Shown here piece by piece: positions 1 to 12,580 of a stretch of DNA of 64,000 nt (position 1 is its first letter; every line of letters begins with the position of its first letter). Origin of the DNA: Neckera pumila (Eukaryota; Streptophyta; Bryopsida; Hypnales; Neckeraceae); contig OZ018417.1 in the NCBI GenBank assembly GCA_963969595.1, positions 436,501 through 500,500 of the forward strand. The letters run 5' to 3'. The notes beneath the pieces are model-generated. The model had not been told where the DNA came from. It worked only from the letters and a program-made list of their open reading frames with translations, and made no database searches. Made by a program: the position numbers and the translations under genes.

Positions 1-3000
1 AAGTAGAGTTGAAAAAATCTGATGGATCCTTTATACAATTTATTTTGAGTGGTGAACCAATTTAGTGTTTGTTTAGGTTACCATGATATTTTAGGAATTT
101 GGTTTAATGGATAGCTATGGCATTTTCTTAAAAGAAAAAATTTATGAGGCTAGGATTGCATTCTAGAACATCTTTAAAGTTAGAATTTTTATAATTAAAT
201 TTATTTTAGAGTTACCAGTGATTTAGATTTCTTTCTCTTGTGTACCCTTTTGCATTCACAAATTTTCTTTTAAATAGTGTGGGTCTAGAGTGAGATTGAA
301 AATTGGTATAGAGGTTCAAGATTTTAAAACCCATGAAGTTTGGAGACTTGGATAGCAAATATTAGAAGATGTACAATATTAGAAAATAGATTCTTGATAA
401 CTTCATCAATGCAATCTTGCATCTTCTATGAAAATTTTATTGAAAATTTGTTGAAAAACACAAACATTAATTGAAAATAGGATCATTCCATTACATTTTT
501 CACGTTTGTTCAAATTTAGGCATACAAATAGAATTTTTTTATCTGAACATGTCATTTTAGACTAGTTCTTGCCTTGGCCTTGTCAAAGCATTGGACCTTA
601 ATATTACTTGTATATAGAAATTTGGCTAGTTTACTGAACCCAAACATTTTTTTGAAAAAACAAAGATTCTAGTAATTCTTTATTAGATGCTTCTGTTTAT
701 GAAAGTCAAAAATACAAAGTAGAAGTTTATTTAATGGTGTTGTGGTGTATTAAATTTGGTGAGCATCCAATGATTTGCTTTGCAACAAATCTTGTGTATT
801 GCAAGACATTATGTTCTAATATTTGAACATTACTGTAATGTAGATTTTGTCTATTCACAAAACCCAGGGAATACTAGTATAGGGGGTCATTTCCATAGGA
901 AAGGTCAAATAGTGTAGCGTATATGTGACTAAGGTCACTTTGTTTTAAGTTTTGGATACTTATTTTTATGTTTTCTAATTCATTTTCAAATAAAAGAAAA
1001 ACCCCAAGGATGTTTCTAATTTCAATTTTCTCAGTCCAAGATATAATGATATATTATAGACACAATGTATGGCGTCCCAGTCCTATATAGTGTTCTGAGG
1101 GAGGTCAAATAGTCTGGTCAAAATGTCAGGTTTGGTCAAATCGTCTTATGCAATGCATGATCTAGACCTAATCATTCCAAGATAATACTTTGAAAGTAAT
1201 ACACATAATTCTTTAATTATTCCTTTTCTTTTTATGTGAATTGGTCAAATTGTCTAGTAAGTGCTCGCCATGAGCAATCCTAATGCAAGAATGCCTAAAT
1301 CCGTCTTTGGTCAAATTGTCCAGTTAATGCAGAGTATGCAAGTTTAGGTTTTATACCTGGAATTTGTCTTTCTTCTTTCACTATCCTCCCATGTTTTATG
1401 GTCAAATTGTCAAATGGTCAAATAGTCCAGTGTCACAACACTGTTAATTCAAACACAAAACATAGAAATAACTACAACATGAACTGAACTTAAAAGAATC
1501 AGTTTTACAAATCAATTTAACGTATAGATTCTATCACCGTTAAGCTAGTCCCAACCAGGCTGTTCGAAAAATTTGGACCTTTATTTTATTTTGTTTTATT
1601 CCCAATCAAATAATTAGGTCAAATTGTCCAAATTTCACAAATACTGTTAATTCAAAACATTGGAATGATTTACAATATATCCAAACTTGTGAATCCTAAG
1701 ACCAAATACTAAAATTTCATATAATTTGTTCAAAAGGACCTAAGACCACATTGAACTAGCCCTAAAACCATGCAAAACTGACCCAAACCCTGAAATTTGC
1801 GATTCAATGGCCAAATGGCCTGTAACCGCGCGATGGTACCCTATAACTGTGCGGCGCACCCTATCACCTTAGGTTCAAACCCCTAATTCGGGAAGCAGGC
1901 TCCGACTTCAACTCCGCAGCAACTGATTCCAAAAATTTGGACGATTCTTTCTAATTCACCAAAAACTTGTTTATAATTCTGATTCAATCCATCAAAACGT
2001 GATTTTCAGAACCCCAAAACGATCGAATTCTGAGAATCTATTGCAATTTCGAGAATCAACAACAAAGTCAAGCCAGGCGCTGCTCCATCCACCGATTTCC
2101 AATTTCGACTGTAAATTTGGAGACAATTTGCTCCTTGCTCATTGAAATGGTTGTTCTCACAATGAGATCAAGAAAATCTGAAACCACAGCATCACATTTG
2201 ATCAATTCATTCAAAATTTACTGGTTTGAGAAGCTGCGAGGTCAGATTTTGGTTGCTTCGACTTTGATCTTCATTGCTCCGTACTTGATATGCAACTCAC
2301 GTCGACCGACCTGTGCATGCTCACCTTTGATTGCAGCAATCGCTTGGGTATTCTCAGACTTGTATTGGAAAAGAAATCAAGTTCCGTTGTAGCCTCGCTG
2401 AGGTAAAAATGGCAGCACTGAACTAGCTTCGATCCTTGATCAATCAGGAATTCTCCCTGAGAAGCTCCAGACTCTCCGAAATTTCTCCAATTTCCAAGGT
2501 CACGAACACTCAAAGGTCACGAATGCCTCACAGTCTCACAAATTTTAGAATTTCGACACTAAATTTGGAGCAGGGGGAACTGAAGCAAAACCTAGCCAGA
2601 TCTCTTACAAAGCACGCAATGAGAAGACAAAGCACAAAATCAAATATATATATTTATATAAAAACTTACTTGAAAGGAAGGCAAATGTAATGCCAACCAT
2701 TTTTATGTTTTACAGAGGCTATTTATAGGGTGGGAGACATCCTTTCACAAAAAGGTGTGTCCTCTCAGTTTTTACTATTTTTATTTATTTTTTATTTTTT
2801 ATTTTTTAATAGAATTTTCTACCCTATGGTAAGGTCCCCCTTACCTTTTAATTTGTAATTTTGACTTATTAATCTGATTATTCCTAATTTTTAACAATAA
2901 TTGTTTTTAAAAGTTCTGTAGAAAGCTAAAGTAGAGATTTTCTACAAAAATCTAACTACAATTACTCAATGAACTTTTCATGATTATAACCATACAAAGA

Positions 3001-3020
3001 TCGAATATTAATATTCCTTT
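1..3020. other. AT-rich intergenic DNA with no recognisable gene
   Basis: I see no coding exon with a recognisable motif here. From about 890 to 1640 a short GGTCAAAT-type word followed by TGTC or AGTC recurs many times. From about 1800 to 2700 the base composition is less AT-rich and a GCTATTTATAGGG string lies near 2709, but the open frames there are short and match no family I know. Homopolymer-rich stretches follow near 2760-2820. Confidence 0.6.
890..1640. repeat. Interspersed GGTCAAATNGTC motif cluster
   Basis: At least eight imperfect copies of GGTCAAAT followed by A/T-GTC occur here, for example near 904, 1106, 1133, 1245, 1309, 1399, 1413 and 1617. Several continue as CCAG or CTAG. 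The spacing is irregular, so this is not a simple satellite. GGTCAAA contains the TTGAC core on the other strand, which plant WRKY factors bind, but a transposon-internal repeat is just as likely. Confidence 0.45.
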
Positions 3021-3948
3021 TTAACCCGTAAAGTTCCATGATATGTTTTTAGCAAAAATGCTCAAAAACTGCCATTTTCAGTACAAGTACCTAATTTTTG
3101 AAAGAAAACTTTTTTTGACAAAAGTAACCATAGATCTTATAGTACACTGACTGGAAAACATGTGGAAAAAATTTCAGACATTTCCACTGTGTGGGTTGAA
3201 AGATATAAGCGTTTGAAATCACAGAATTGCTATTTTGGTTCCTGCGAAAAAATGGGCAAGTGGACTTCACAAGCTCACTTTTTGATGAAAAATGGTCCAA
3301 AGTGATGGTGTATCTTTGGATTCTTTTTCCTAGACAAGTTGGCTACATGCTTGAAAAACTTCACTTCATTTGGATTTGACCAACATATAGGAAAAAATAA
3401 TAAGTAGATAGTAGTAGAGAATGATTCAAAATACAAAATTGTCAAGAATTTCATTATAGAATTGAAAAATTCTAATACCAATGATTGCATTGTTCTAATA
3501 AACAATCTACATCTTATGATTTTATTTATTTAAAAGATATTGAAAATTGAGTAAGATAAAGGACTTCAAAGTTCATTTTAGAGTAGAAAATTCATAATTG
3601 TCCGCAAACTAAAAATCTTCATAACTTTTGACTCATTGATCAAAATAAGATGATTCAAATCTTTCTACGTAAATGTAACTCTAGAAAACCAATTTCAAAT
3701 TTTTGTTCATGAAAAAATGATTTTTTCTGATCTTCCCGAACCGCCCAGTTACCAAAAAAAATAACATAGTAGGCCATAACATTTTACTCACATTTCCAAA
3801 TGTCATGAAATCTAGTGCATATGAAAGATAGTCCTTGCGCCCATCTTTTATTAAAATTTCAACCTAAAATGTAAAAATCTCTAGTCACACTTACCTGCCT
3901 AAAATTTCTATACAGCCAAAAAATGCATGCCGGTCCTTTAGGGGTTAA
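3021..3948. mobile_element. TTAA-bounded non-autonomous element, family A
   Basis: The element starts TTAACCCGTAAAG and ends GGTCCTTTAGGGGTTAA, so both ends are TTAA followed by a CCC-initial inverted terminus. The internal 0.9 kb aligns by eye along its whole length with copies at 6285-7218, 12581-13512 and 38716-39669. No transposase frame is visible. TTAA target sites and CCC-initial termini are the signature of the piggyBac superfamily; assignment to it is inference. Confidence 0.65.
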
Positions 3949-4022
3949 AGAGGAAAATCTAGATATGAAACAAAACATTTTATCCTTTTGAATGACACAT
4001 TATAAGCATCCACACTTTTTTC

Positions 4023-4423
4023 TTAACCCTTTAAGGCCCATGGTTGATTTTGGGGGTGGACGATGCGTTTTGTAGTTGAAGCAAAATGATGCCTGTCAAA
4101 GATCCGACCACATTGATGGGTGCAAGATGAATGGTTTACTACGTGGCAAAGAATTTTGTGGCAAACTACGGCACAATCCGGTTTATTATGATGCATCTCT
4201 GTTTTCAAATGTTATATTTCTAGCTAGAAAACCATCACTAGTTTCAACCCTAAGCTCACATGGAGGTTCAAACTGGCCCAAGTTTTGTTCTTGTGGGTGG
4301 AGTTGGAAATTTTCCACATCCATTCCCTTTGGCCCGTCTCCCAATTCACAAATAATCTGACCTTACAATTGTAAATGTGGCAATTTGGATCCAAAATTGG
4401 TTGACCGATCCTTAAAGGGTTAA
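4023..4423. mobile_element. Short TTAA-bounded element, family C
   Basis: The 401-bp segment begins TTAACCCTTTAAGGCCCA and ends GATCCTTAAAGGGTTAA, giving near-symmetric termini. Its interior differs from the 0.93-kb elements, and the ends read CCCTTTAAGG rather than CCCCTAAAGG. No coding sequence is evident. Confidence 0.5.
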
Positions 4424-4480
4424 TTTGTTGTTAAATTTCAAGTTAACAAACTATAAAACCATATGTGGTATAGGATTTGC

Positions 4481-5418
4481 TTAACCCCTAAATCCCCAAA
4501 GTCCCCTTGGGGGACACTTGGGATTTTGGGCAGGCTTGTGTAACCTAGAATTTTGGTCTGATTTTTTAAAACTTCTTTTGAAGATAGGGATCACATTAGC
4601 TTTCTAATTTTTTTTTTTTTCAATCGGTGCCTGGGAGCAAAAGTTATGCCAACCGAAGTCAAAAAAACACTTTGCTGGGCAGAAAATAAAAACTTTAAAA
4701 AATTGAACTTTTAAGTTTTTTTTTTCTCAAAGATCATGTTTTTGTCTACATTTGAACCTTTTTTTTTTTTTTCTTGAAACTTTGATTCATTCTATTTGGA
4801 CTGAGAACGAGAAAGTTATGGACAAACTAATTTCAGGCAATCTAAGCATCTTAAAAAGAAAAACTTATAGAATTCATTTTTGAATGCAGTTTTCAACTTT
4901 TTTTCAACTCTTTTTTTTGGAAAGGTTAAGTTTGTTTGCAAGAACAATCCCACCATTGGGATTATGGTGTTTTAGTTCCACATAAGAGCTATTAACGATT
5001 TAGTGTTTTGTTCAATTTTGGACCTACTTCTACCTAACAATTTTTTTATATGTGAAAATCAAGTTTTGACATTCTGAATTTTTTTCCCAACTCTCAACTC
5101 AAATGTTCTACATAAAACATTTTAATTTTATGGTGTGTAGTGCAAAAAAAATCTACAAATGGCCGTCAAAGTCATCTGAAATTGCAAGCCATAGTGCAAA
5201 AAAACTTCTTTGTCCAACTTCAAATGCTAATATCTTCCAATCCGTACAGTCAAACTTCATGAAGTTTTTACCACATGATCAAAGACAAGTGAAGTACAAG
5301 ATCATATGGTTAGATAATTAAAAAAAAGTTTTTTTTTGGTTTATTGAGTGATCGCAGCAGAAATGGCAGTTTTCAGTGGTTTTGGAGCCAGAAAATGCCT
5401 TGGGTATTTAAGGGTTAA
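4481..5418. mobile_element. TTAA-bounded element, family B
   Basis: The element starts TTAACCCCTAAATCCCC and ends CCTTGGGTATTTAAGGGTTAA read in two parts. The interior (a 'cctgggagcaaaagttat' region, then 'gattcattctatttgga', then a region around 5225 with 'atatcttccaatccg') is shared with the segments ending at 44388 and 46728 but not with family A. It has no coding capacity that I can see. Confidence 0.55.
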
Positions 5419-5879
5419 CCTTTAGCACCAACTCTTGTTCTTATGACAAGATCAAAAGATTAATCCTAGTAGCTAAATATTAATATTATGATTGTTAAAC
5501 AACCAAAATTGCAACCATTACCATATATTTTATGTACATACACACTAACATATTGTATTGCAATACCATTCAAGTTTTACTATCTTATTATAAAAATATA
5601 ATGTGGTGTTTTAAATGTAAACATTCTTGTACCTTCTGATTGAATTGGTAGTAAGTTGTAATTTAATATATCCACATTTGATATTATTCAAATGTACATG
5701 CTTGAAGTGACTGCATTTGGTCCCTCTGAGATATAACATAGCATTGTACAACCAGGCAATGGTTCTCCCTATGCTAGGAACATATTATGTCTCCCTACAT
5801 GTCCGGGAGAGACCTCTAGTATAATGTAAGGGTTGGTATCGGATGAGGAGGCATCAATAAGACAATTTTGCTCATTGTA

Positions 5880-6284
5880 AGGATCCTTTTTAAGGATGCA
5901 AAAGGGACCCTTGCCTCATTGGTAAACAATGTTATGTAAAAGATAAAGAGGTTAGCCAAATAGTAAATCCTATAAATTATTTGAGGTCCCCTTTTCAAGA
6001 ATGCAAAAAGACCCTTGCCTCGTTAGTAAACAATGTTGTGTAAAGGATCAAGAGGTGGGGAGTGCTAGCATGTGAGTACAGAATCTATAAACCCATAAGC
6101 CAAGGAGTCTATATTATAGCCCCCTTCTATGGTTACAGATGTACATATCTTCAAGTGGTTGTAGGGACATATCTACAACTAGATTCAAGGCTCGTAGACT
6201 CACGCTTCTATGCTCACGCACTAGCATCATTGGTCCAGAGGTTAACTACACACTGAATCCTATAAATTATTTGGGGTCTCCTTC
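5880..6284. repeat. Tandem repeat of about 110 bp containing an empty TTAA site
   Basis: Two diverged units are visible at 5884-5995 and 5991-6060, each with 'gcaaaa(g)ggaccc' and 'gtaaacaatgtt(a/g)tgtaaa(a)ga'. A third unit is split by the element at 6285-7218 and resumes at 7219. The first unit keeps an uninterrupted TTAA at 5890-5893 at the position where the third unit is interrupted. A related inverted fragment lies near 8510-8560. Confidence 0.6.
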
Positions 6285-7218
6285 TTAACCCCTAAAGTTT
6301 CATGACTATGTAATCACCAAAAACGTTCCAAAACTGTCATTTCTAATACAACTACCAAATTTTTGGAAAAAAAATAATTTTTGACACATGTAACCGTAGG
6401 ATCTTGTAGTATAATATTTCGAAAACATGTGGTAAAAATTTCAGAAAATTCCACCATGTGGATCATAAGATATAAGCATTCAAAGTCTTGAAAACCATTT
6501 TTTCAATCCTGCGAAAAACCGGGCAGCTGCACTTTGCAAGCTCACTTTGCAATGAAAAAATGCCGATAAAGGTGGTGCTTCTTTGAACTCAGTTTCCTAA
6601 ACAAGTTGTCTATATGCATGAAAAATTTCACATCATTTGGAATTGTACAACATATAGGAAAAAAATAGTAAGTAGAAAGAAGTAGAAAATGATTCAAAAT
6701 ACTAAATTGTTAAAAATTTAATTATGGAATTTAAAAATGCCAATCCCAACGGTTGTAATGTTGTAATAATCAATCTACATCCAAGGATTTTATTTTTTTC
6801 CAAAAATATTGAAAATTGAGTTAAATAAACGACTTTAAAGTTTTTTTTAGAGTAAAGAATCCATAACTGCCCGCAATTCAAAAACCCTCATAACTTTTGA
6901 CTCATTGATTGAAATGGAGTGACTCAAAGCTTTTTAAGTATATATAAATGTGGAGAACCAATTTCAAAAAAAAAATTCCGGAAAAAATGATTTTTTCTTA
7001 TCTGCCCAAATTGCCCGATTATAAAAAAAAAGTAACATATTAGGTCACAACTTTTTCCTCGTATTTCGAAATGTCATGAAACTTGGTACACGTGAAGATA
7101 TTCCTCACTCCCACCTTCTATTAAAATTTCAGCCTCAAATATGGATATCTCTAGTCACATGTACCTGCCCAAAATTTCTATACGGCCAAAAAATGCATGT
7201 TGGTCCTTTAGGGGTTAA
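6285..7218. mobile_element. TTAA-bounded element, family A, with visible insertion site
   Basis: The left end is TTAACCCCTAAAGTTTCATG and the right end is GGTCCTTTAGGGGTTAA. Flanking sequence continues after the right TTAA as GGATGCAAAAGGG, exactly as the uninterrupted paralogue does after its TTAA at 5890-5893. This is direct evidence for insertion at TTAA with duplication of those four bases. The internal 0.93 kb is homologous to the other family A copies. Confidence 0.75.
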
Positions 7219-8746
7219 GGATGCAAAAGGGCCCCCTCCCTCCTTGGTAAACAATGCTATGTAAAGGATGAATTGGTTAGCCATACGGTGAGAACCTACT
7301 TTTGCACCGCTGCAGCTGTCCATGTCAAAAAAATTTAATACGGAGGAAACTTGGACCCAAAATACGGTAGCCTTTATGAATCCGCGCTATGGGGTTACAC
7401 ACTTTTTTTTTCCCACATGAAGAAGAGGCAGAAGTGAAGACTTTGCAATGCACCTTATTAGGCTAATGGATGATTCACGTGCCCTCGGCCTTTCAATACT
7501 GAAAGACAATTCTCTCCTCTTTAGTATTCAATATGGTGAGAGGTTTGTGAAGTACCCATATTCAATAGCTAGAGAACCAAAGTACGTCACTGGCCTACTG
7601 AAGCGGTTGAGCTGATCCAATACTCTCTGGTATGCGCCCAAAGTCTACGGTACTATTAGACCTTGGCAGTACCACAAGGTAACTTAGCACCTGCTCGACA
7701 ACAATACAGCTATGGCACGGGCCTGTATTTATGAATAGGATTAGTACGGCACGCTTCCCAAAAGTTCCATATTCAATTGTTTAATTACATTTCCTTATGC
7801 TCCAAAGATGAATTGGACCTGTAAGGTGGAAGCACCTAAAACTGTCAATATTAAGGAATTCAGCACACTTGGAGGCAACTTTTCCTACAATTAATATTTT
7901 TGTAGTAGTAGCAAGTGAAAATCATGAATATTCAAACAAAAAATTGACTTTTTGGATGTGGTATGTATTTTCTATGATTTTTCAAAGAGATGGCTCCTTA
8001 GACCACTGAAACTGTCACATAGGTGGCCCCAAAACTGAAATCATCAAAAATCGGTAGTTAGCAAATGAGAGTTTAGTATGTGTCCTTCAAATGCATCAGC
8101 AAATCAGAGCCAAGCGGTTCAAGGATACATTAATGATAAGTCTAGGGACAAATTTAGTGACAATCTCAAATATAGGAGTGGGAGCAGGGACGCTTATGAG
8201 TGTTTTTACCTTAAGCTAACTAAGTTACACCTGAAATCAACTGAATAAGCAAATCCAACATAGTTTCCATTATTATATTGAATTCTTCTACGGGGTCTTG
8301 CAGGTAGGCAAAAGGGGATTCTAGAATTTCTTAGAATTCATTTTTTGGACATTGAATGAATAAACTATGAATTTTCAAAGTGATGAAAATAGATGTTTCT
8401 AAAATCAACCCTAGTCTCTCATAAATACTTGAAGTACATTAGAGGCAAGATTCTATAGAAGTCGATTTTAGAAAGCAGTCAAAATTAGGTGTCGTTTCCT
8501 TATATATTATTGTTTACCAATGAAGAAGGGGGCCTTTCTATATTCTTGAAAAGGAGAATTCCAATAGGGAACAAAATTGTCTTATTGATGGCTTGTTAGC
8601 CAACTCCAATTCTTGAATTAACTCATAAATCCTTCTTGGGCATCTAGCAATGTGTAATACCTTCTCAGCAAAGGGAGGACCATTGTCTGGTTATATAATG
8701 CTATAGAGAGCAAATTTGATAGCAAGTAATTTCAAAAATAGATGCC
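7219..8746. other. Intergenic DNA with no recognisable gene
   Basis: After the remainder of the 110-bp repeat unit (to about 7300) the sequence is mixed AT-rich DNA with short frames only. A degenerate inverted copy of the 110-bp repeat lies near 8510-8560. I see no splice-bounded exon and no RNA gene. Confidence 0.55.
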
Positions 8747-9370
8747 AAAATTTGAAGGGTTTTTTTTCAACTTTTTTTTATGGAAAAAAATAATCTTGCA
8801 AAATTGCAATCACGTATCTTTTTGTCCCCCCATTGTACAATGGCCTACCAAAAAGATACGTGATTTAGCCCTCCACTTTGAAAATAAATATCTCTTTATT
8901 GTAATTAGTTTTTTGCAAGAAAATGATGCCATCATACTCAAATATACAAATTCGTTATAGCATCAAGGGAAAATGCGAAAATCTAGTTACAATTTTTTAT
9001 TTTCAAAGTGGAGGGCAAAATTACACTAACATGGCAATCGTTCTAGAGGAAATTGTGAATTTCTTTTTGGAGATGCTTGTTGAAAAAAAGATGTATGTAT
9101 GGAGGTTTCCTATATATCTCCACAAATGAGTTTAAAAAAACTCATCTCTGTTTTTCAATGATTTACCATGTAAAATCATGAAAATTAATATAAGAAATTC
9201 CCCTAAAAATGGAGTTTTTTTTTTTGGAAACTGAAATTTGATATGCTTGATTGGGATTGCATAAGATATCATTTTTGATTGTGCAAAACCAAAAAATGTC
9301 AACTCTATTTTACATTATGCAAAAAACCTGAATGGTCCCAACTACCATCATGTATCTTTTTGGTAAGCCA
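8747..9370. repeat. Foldback-type repeat related to the element at 9901-10686
   Basis: The segment contains CACGTATCTTTTTG near 8812 and its inverted counterpart AAAAAGATACGTG near 8850, and CATGTATCTTTTTGG again near 9350. The interior (a 'gcttgttgaaaaaaagatg' region, then 'gggattgcataag') matches the right arm of the larger foldback. It has no coding potential. Confidence 0.45.
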
Positions 9371-9900
9371 CTGTAGAGTGCAAAACATAAGCATATTGGC
9401 ACATTTCCCTAAACTAATTCCAGCTACAGGCCGCTACACTGACATACATTAGATGGATTTTTTCATTCAGTAATGAACCCTACGAGGGAGACACCCGCCC
9501 TGAAATAGGGTACGTCTCCATTCTAACATACCATTTGCTCTAACCAGTAAGGTATAAAATCGAGTATCTACTTTATTCAATTGAAATGAAATTGAAATGA
9601 AATACTCAGTAGTCTTTACTACCCATTTTTTTTATTGTTTACCAAACTCATACACTGTAGCAGTATAAATATATTTGAGGGAAATGGTCTGACCTGACTG
9701 ACTAGTTTCCACTTAGGAAAGAAACCTTAATGTCATTTTTGTTAAATTACCTTGGTAGTATTCCATTACTTTGTTACCTTTTAGAACACATGCTTTGAAC
9801 CATAAATCCGTACATGTCTTAGATGGTAGAGCTTTTATGTACATAAATGTCACAGTTTTGGGCAATTGAATTGTGCCACTTTAACAAAAATGGTGTTACT

Positions 9901-10686
9901 GTACAATGCGGGGGACAAAAGTATGGTCGATCCCTTTTGTTCCCACACAAATGCCCCCATTTTCAAGCACTACATTTTACAATTTTTATGTAATTCTTGA
10001 ATCATTGCATTCCTACTTAGTCCCAATCATGCATACCAAACTTCAACATCAAAAAAGCAAAACTCTATTTTTGGTGAAGTTTTAAAGTCAATTTTCATAG
10101 TTTTACATAATATTTTATTGTAAACAATTAATGATGAAATTTTAAAATTCAATTGCGGAGATATGTAGGGAATATCCATATGCACATTTTCTCTTCAACA
10201 AACATTTCCAAAAAAAAATTCACAACTCCCTCTATAAAAAATTCAATATTGGGGTGACAATATCTTAATTTTGTAAAATGGATATATTTTTATTGTAAAT
10301 AGATTTTTGTAAGGCCATTGTACCATCATGATGGTACAATTATTAGGACACTGTCACCCCAATATTGAACTTTTTTTTTTGAAATGTTTGTTGAAGTGAA
10401 GATGTGCGTATAGATATTCCCTACATGTCTTGCAATTGAATAAAAACTTTTCATCATTAATTGTTTTCAATAAAATATTATGTAAGACCATGAAAATTGA
10501 CTTTAAAAATTCACCAAAAATGGAGTTTTGCTTCTCTGAGTTGAAATTTGGAATGCATGATTGGGATTAAGTAGGAATGCAATGATCTAAGAATTACATA
10601 ATAACTATAAAAAATAGTGCTTGAAAATGGGGGCATTTGTGTGAGAACAAAAAGGGGCGACAATACTTTTGTCTCCCCATTGTACA
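9901..10686. repeat. 786-bp foldback element with arms of about 350 bp
   Basis: The left arm begins GTACAATG with 'ggggacaaaagta', and the right arm ends with 'tacttttgtctcccc' and ATTGTAC. Complementary blocks pair inward: 'caaatgcccccattttcaag' against 'cttgaaaatgggggcatttg', 'cattcctacttag' against its reverse near 10572, and 'caatattggggtgaca' against 'tgtcaccccaatattg' near 10350. The loop holds the palindrome GTACCATCATGATGGTAC. No ORF of note was found. A transcript would form a long imperfect hairpin. Confidence 0.7.
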
Positions 10687-10929
10687 ATACATCTTGCTAA
10701 ATTAAATCTTTTGTGAACTATTTCTTGTATCGCTTCCAACAACTTTTTGCTCAAAAAATAAAATGTATTTCCATCAATGGATTTTAAGTAGTTTAAGTAG
10801 TTTATATTAGAAAAAGAAAAGAGGTTACAAGGTGCCAAGCTATATTGCCAGAATTTGGTGTCCATGATCCTCTTTTCTCCTAATGTTGTTTTGAACAAGG
10901 ATATTTTGTGGATGTTGTCCCTATTTTTG

Positions 10930-12308
10930 ATCAATAAAGGACTAACATGCGTTTTTGGCAACATAGTAATTTTGGGTAGGCTGGTGTGATTGAGGATTTG
11001 CAAATTTTAGACCAAAATTTTAATAGAAGGTGTGGACAAGGAATATCTTTCATGTGCACTAAATTTCATGACATTTGAAAATACAAGTCAAAAGTTATAG
11101 CCTAATTTGTTACTCCATAATTTTTTTTGTAAATGGGCAGTCCAAGCAGATTTTAAATAATAACTTTTTTTCGGAAATAAAAATTTGAAATTGATATTCT
11201 AGATTTATATATACTAAGAAAGCTTTGAATCATTCCATTTTTATCAATGAGATGAAAGTTATGAAGAGTTTTAGTTTGCGGGTAATTATAGATTTTCTAC
11301 TCACGTCTCTACTTTAAAGTAAATTTTGAAGTCGTTTATTTAACTCAATTTTCAATATTTAAAAAATAAAATAAAATCATAAGATGTAGATTGTTTATTA
11401 CAACATTAGAACCATTGGGATTGGGCTTTTTCAATTCTATAACTAAGTTGTTAACAATTTAGTATTTTGAATCATTCTCTACTTTTTTCTACATACAATT
11501 TTTTTCCTAAATGTTGATATTGCAAATGATGTGAAAATTTTCAAGCATATCGCCAATTTGTTTAAGAAAATGAATCTAAGCAAGCACCACCATTTTGGAC
11601 ATTTATTCATAGAAGAGCGAGTTTGTAAAATCATTAGTAGAAATTTCAATCCTCCAGAAAGCTGCTCCACAGCCCTCTGAGGTATCCTGAAATTTGCTTT
11701 TATTTTGCTCAAAAAATCATTTTCCCCCTATTTCCGTCCTGCTGAAACTACAGCAGCAATGGCGCAGGAACCCAAAATTTCAAATAAAAAATTATTATTA
11801 TTATTATTATTATTAATTTTTAAATTTAATTATCTTTTGAAAATTTTGAAAATTTAAAATTTAAAATTTAAAAAAATTTTAAATTAAAATTAAGAAATTT
11901 TAAAAATTTTAAAAAAATTCTGTGAAATTTGACTGCTCTGACGAGCAGTCAAAGACTCTGACTGCTCACCAAGAGCAATTTCAAAGTTGACTGGCCATAC
12001 AAAGAATAGCACGGCATGTCAACTTTGGACAGCCCTCCAAGGGGCTGAATTTTTCTCTAATGGCACCTGCTGAATTTTTCATAGGGCCAAAAAAAGCATT
12101 TTTGTGATTTCGAACGCTCATATCTTTCAATCCACATTGTGGAAGTTTCTGAAATTTTTTCCACATGTTTTCAAGGTTAGTGTACTACAAGATCTTATGG
12201 TTGTGTGCGTCTTACAATGATTTTTTTTCAAAATTTGATACTTCTACTACATATGGCAATTTTAGAGCGTTTTTGGTGAAAACATAGTCATAGAACTTTA
12301 GGGATTAA
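10930..12308. mobile_element. Family A element in inverted orientation with a nested insertion
   Basis: Read on the minus strand, this is a family A copy. Its plus-strand right end reads TTTAGGGATTAA at 12297-12308, and the plus-strand left end near 10935 is decayed (AATAAAGGACTAACATG). The length exceeds 0.93 kb because another element (11633-12061) sits inside it. Confidence 0.5.
11633..12061. mobile_element. MITE-like element, family F, nested in a TTAA element
   Basis: The ends are inverted copies of an ATTAGAG-type start followed by a run of A and (C)AGCCCTCC: left at 11633-11660, right GGAGGGCTG in reverse at 12031-12061 ending CTCTAAT. Inside are GCTGCTCCACAGCCCTC, a TTATTATTATTATT microsatellite at 11787-11815, AT-only palindromes, and a GCTCTGACGAGC stem near 11936. 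A second copy is at 15280-15655. Confidence 0.6.
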
Positions 12309-12580
12309 AGACAATTCATTCCAATGTATGACACCCTGAAACTCTATGACCAAAATTTGCCAAAAAACACATTTCAAAATGACCATTTTTAATGCAATCA
12401 ACCAAAAGTCAAATATATTCAAAAAATTTTAATGCAATCATATGTTCTTTATTTAGACTCAAGTATTTAAGTTGTTAGAAATATTCATGAAAAAATGACC
12501 TCATTAATAGAAAGATGAAAAAAAAATTAGATTTTGTTGGGGATCCTTTTTTATTTCATTTTTAGAGTTTGATATTCAAT

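Noticed and set aside
6285..7218. CCCTAAA/TTTAGGG words recalling the plant telomere repeat
   Set aside because: They occur once per element end, always next to TTAA and in inverted orientation. They are element termini, not telomeric arrays.
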